Shown: piece after piece, positions 14,643 through 16,446 of the stretch
Numbering within the stretch: position 1 is the first letter of the stretch
How the letters are laid out: each line of letters starts with the position of its first letter
Assembly: GCA_964595945.1 (NCBI GenBank)
Contig: CAZQSL010000083.1
Location: 1 to 16,446 of the forward strand
Origin: CAZQSL01 sp964595945
GTDB taxonomy: Bacteria > UBP15 > UBA6099 > JAJRTR01
DNA: 16,446 bases
Direction: 5' to 3'
Translations under genes and position numbers: made by a program
Notes under the pieces: model-generated
Told to the model about the DNA's origin: nothing
The model's input: only the letters and a program-made list of their open reading frames with translations
Databases searched by the model: none

Positions 14643-15329
14643 ATGTTGACCCTGCGGGCAAATAATTCTTTCGACGGGATAGCGGAAGGTTATGATTTGA
14701 TGGATTCGATACATAACAACAACGGCTTTTTTATCGAAAACATGCCCGCAAAACGCAATCGCGCACTCGATATCGGCTGCGGATCAGGCATTGTGGCAGA
14801 AGCCCTGTCCCCGTATTTCCTTGAGGTCATCGGTGTTGACATATCAGAAGACATGATAGAGTTAGCCCGGCGCAAAAGGAACGGGGCCGGAAGGACTTAC
14901 ATTGTCGCCAACGCCGAAGAAGCGGATTTCGCAGCATATCCTTTCAAGGGCGGATTCGACTATATTGTCAGCAGAACGACATTCCATCACATAGAAAACA
15001 TCCCCGTGCTGTTGGAAAAGATGAAATCCGCACTGAATCCCGGAGGGATCATAGCGATCATCGACTGCGTCAACGATGTCCCTACGCCGTCAGTCCTTAG
15101 CCACATACCGGGCGCTTTCCTGTCTTTCGGCCCGGACGTATTCAGAAATGGTTTCGATGTGGCCTGGCGCATAATGAAATTCCGCCTGTCACGAGGCTGG
15201 CTCGCCCACCTGGCTTCTGATGTGTATCTGAGCGAAAAGGCATTTGATGATCTGTATGGGAATTGTCTGCCAGACGCAGAAATCATCGGGCTCAGATATT
15301 TCCGGGCTTTGGTATGGAGGAACACATGA
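14643..15329 (+). CDS. Class I SAM-dependent methyltransferase
   Basis: 228 residues from ATG 14643. The frame could also start at ATG 14553 (258 residues), but the extra 30 residues look unlike a methyltransferase N-terminus, and a TATAAA (14619-14624) lies between the two. No good ribosome-binding site precedes either start. SAM-binding motif I is LDIGCGSG (near residues 42-49), followed by GVDISEDMIELAR (acidic end of strand 2), then DYIVSRTTFHHIENI and LNPGGIIAIID, the usual order of UbiE/Methyltransf_11-type proteins. The acceptor molecule is unknown. Codon use is more A+T-rich than the two genes before it, suggesting a separate history. It converges on the alcohol dehydrogenase gene. 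Confidence 0.8.
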   Translation: MLTLRANNSFDGIAEGYDLMDSIHNNNGFFIENMPAKRNRALDIGCGSGIVAEALSPYFLEVIGVDISEDMIELARRKRNGAGRTYIVANAEEADFAAYPFKGGFDYIVSRTTFHHIENIPVLLEKMKSALNPGGIIAIIDCVNDVPTPSVLSHIPGAFLSFGPDVFRNGFDVAWRIMKFRLSRGWLAHLASDVYLSEKAFDDLYGNCLPDAEIIGLRYFRALVWRNT

Positions 15330-15340
15330 ATGCTGACGGC

Positions 15341-15376
15341 GCGGAGAACCTTATTTTGCAAAAAAAAGTTCTCCGC
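15341..15376. repeat. 36-bp hairpin with GC-rich arms and a T/A core between convergent genes
   Basis: Arms GCGGAGAAC (15341-15349) and GTTCTCCGC (15368-15376) pair perfectly. The core is T-rich then A-rich (TTATTTT ... AAAAAAA) and can continue the stem. It lies between two converging genes, where a two-way terminator is expected, yet the T and A runs are inside the stem and not outside it. Function as a terminator is therefore uncertain. Confidence 0.5.
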
Positions 15377-15428
15377 GTGGTATGTGTGAGTAGTAACGTG
15401 CTTATAAACAGGCGTCAGCTCTGCCGAA

Positions 15429-16446
15429 TCAGGGTACGAGGCTGATATCGCCGGAGAAGGCGGCTCTGAGAGTGGGAGCCATTCTGGAGTCGACTTCGCC
15501 CTTGTCGGGGTCGAGTGGTGTGGGCATGTTCTGGAGTTTTGACTTGTTCTGGGGGTTTTTGGATTCGCTGATCATGACGTCGATCTGCGACTCCGGCACG
15601 CCCGCGTCTCTGAGCGAAGTGGGGAATCCGATTTTGCGGCATAGTGCGAACCAGCCATCGGCGACGGCGAGGGCGAGATCACGGCCTGAGAGTGTGGAGA
15701 TGTCGGCTGCGATGAGTCCGGCGTCTTTGAGAATTGTGGCGAGATCGCGGTTTTGGGGTTCGATGGCATTGGCGAAGAGTACGGTGTAGTAGGGGTTGAG
15801 CAGGGCGCAGGCGCGGCCGTGCGAGAGGTAGCTGACGAGTTGGAACGAGCCGAGGTGTCCGCCGTTGGTGCCGCCTTTTTCCACGGCGCCGGTAGCTTCG
15901 TTTTTCTTCTGGATCATAATGGCGTAACCGCCGAGGTCAGTGCCGAGGCCGAGTGCGATGCGTGAGTCTGGATCGCCGGGGTTTTCGACTGCGGCCGGGA
16001 GGGCATCGACGATGAGGGATATGCCGGTGAGGGCGATTTCGCGGATTTCATCATAGTAGCATTTTCCGGTGGCGCCCATGAAGACTTCCCAGCAGTGGGA
16101 TATGCCGTCGAGGCCTCCGTCAAGGGTGAGGCTTATGGGAGCGCTCTGGGTGAAGGTGTAGTCGAAGACTGCGGCTGGTGGGATGATGGCGTCGTCTATG
16201 ATGAGTTTTTTGATGCCGGTGGCCGAGTCTGTGACGTTGGCGTATTTGGTGAGGTGGGCGGCGGAGCCGGAGGCTGTTTCGACAGCGATGACGGGGATCA
16301 TGGCGGCGGATTCTTCGGTAAGTCTGCCGGTGACGATATTCATGCCGAAGAGGGGTTCGATGTCATTGCAGGCGAGAGCGGCGAGAGCGGCTGCGGCTTT
16401 GCATGTGTCGATGGTGCTGCCGCCGCCGATGGCTACGATGCAGGAG
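15429..16446 (-). CDS. Iron-containing alcohol dehydrogenase family protein (5' end outside window)
   Basis: The frame stays open to the right edge. Beyond the internal Met at 16343 it reads CIVAIGGGSTIDTCKAAAAL, which holds the GGGS NAD(P)-binding motif of group III (Fe-type) alcohol dehydrogenases. The gene therefore starts outside the window, and 16343 is not its start. About 338 residues plus the stop are visible. Other family landmarks are PVIAVETASGSAAHLT, LDGGLDGISHCWE (metal-binding Asp and His), and TNGGHLGSFQLVSYLSHGRACALLNPYY (two further metal His). These enzymes interconvert alcohols and aldehydes or ketones; the substrate is not readable. The second His pair is 12 residues apart, where I recall 14 in E. 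coli FucO, hinting at a divergent subfamily. Confidence 0.85.
   Translation of the reverse strand, partial: SCIVAIGGGSTIDTCKAAAALAALACNDIEPLFGMNIVTGRLTEESAAMIPVIAVETASGSAAHLTKYANVTDSATGIKKLIIDDAIIPPAAVFDYTFTQSAPISLTLDGGLDGISHCWEVFMGATGKCYYDEIREIALTGISLIVDALPAAVENPGDPDSRIALGLGTDLGGYAIMIQKKNEATGAVEKGGTNGGHLGSFQLVSYLSHGRACALLNPYYTVLFANAIEPQNRDLATILKDAGLIAADISTLSGRDLALAVADGWFALCRKIGFPTSLRDAGVPESQIDVMISESKNPQNKSKLQNMPTPLDPDKGEVDSRMAPTLRAAFSGDISLVP

Noticed and set aside
1..16446. CRISPR arrays, tRNA or rRNA genes, transposases, phage or defence modules
   Set aside because: I looked for regularly spaced repeats, cloverleaf-type TTC-containing segments and hallmark proteins on both strands and found none.

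Overview
The window comes from a flagellated, Gram-negative-type (diderm) bacterium of moderately high G+C, probably in a deep-branching or poorly cultured phylum. The evidence for an outer membrane is a 988-residue secreted protein with one S-layer-homology-like domain, a coiled coil and a long beta-barrel-like region ending in Phe. This is the SLH-porin architecture of diderms whose outer membrane is held by SLH anchors (Deinococcus-Thermus, Negativicutes, Cyanobacteria, Thermotogae and several candidate phyla). I cannot name the phylum from sequence alone.

Layout, left to right. 1-294: the 3' end of an alpha/beta hydrolase. 295-541: non-coding, with nested inverted repeats and a minus-strand terminator. 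559-5082 (minus): a two-gene envelope operon, SLH-porin first and then a beta-propeller lipoprotein carrying cysteine-rich modules. 5083-5403: a divergent control region with a promoter on each strand and a 12-bp direct repeat. 5404-6087 (plus): rplU and rpmA (ribosomal L21 and L27), closed by a strong terminator. 6144-6604: a repeat- and hairpin-rich gene-free stretch. 6654-6980 (minus): a small FlgM-like anti-sigma factor. 7148-8590 (plus): a CCA-adding enzyme/poly(A) polymerase family protein with an HD domain. 8667-10796 (plus): a BatA-type membrane protein. 10947-11762 (minus): a MerR/BmrR-type regulator with its own terminator and a textbook MerR promoter with a 19-bp spacer. 11951-14463 (plus): a geranylgeranyl-reductase-like flavoprotein followed closely by a secreted esterase. 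14643-15329 (plus): a SAM-dependent methyltransferase. 15429-16446 (minus): an iron-type alcohol dehydrogenase cut by the window's right edge.

How the genes relate. The porin and the lipoprotein are 27 bp apart on one strand and share a terminator, so they probably act together at the outer membrane. rplU and rpmA form a ribosomal-protein operon with a candidate structured leader. The FlgM-like gene and the CCA-enzyme gene are divergent, with nearly abutting promoters. The MerR gene appears to be autoregulated from a 21-bp perfect palindrome, and the divergent flavoprotein promoter lies just beyond it. The remainder is a mix of housekeeping and single metabolic genes. I found no CRISPR array, tRNA, rRNA, transposase or recognisable defence system. 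The most unusual items are the cysteine-rich envelope operon, the MerR operator and the structured intergenic DNA.
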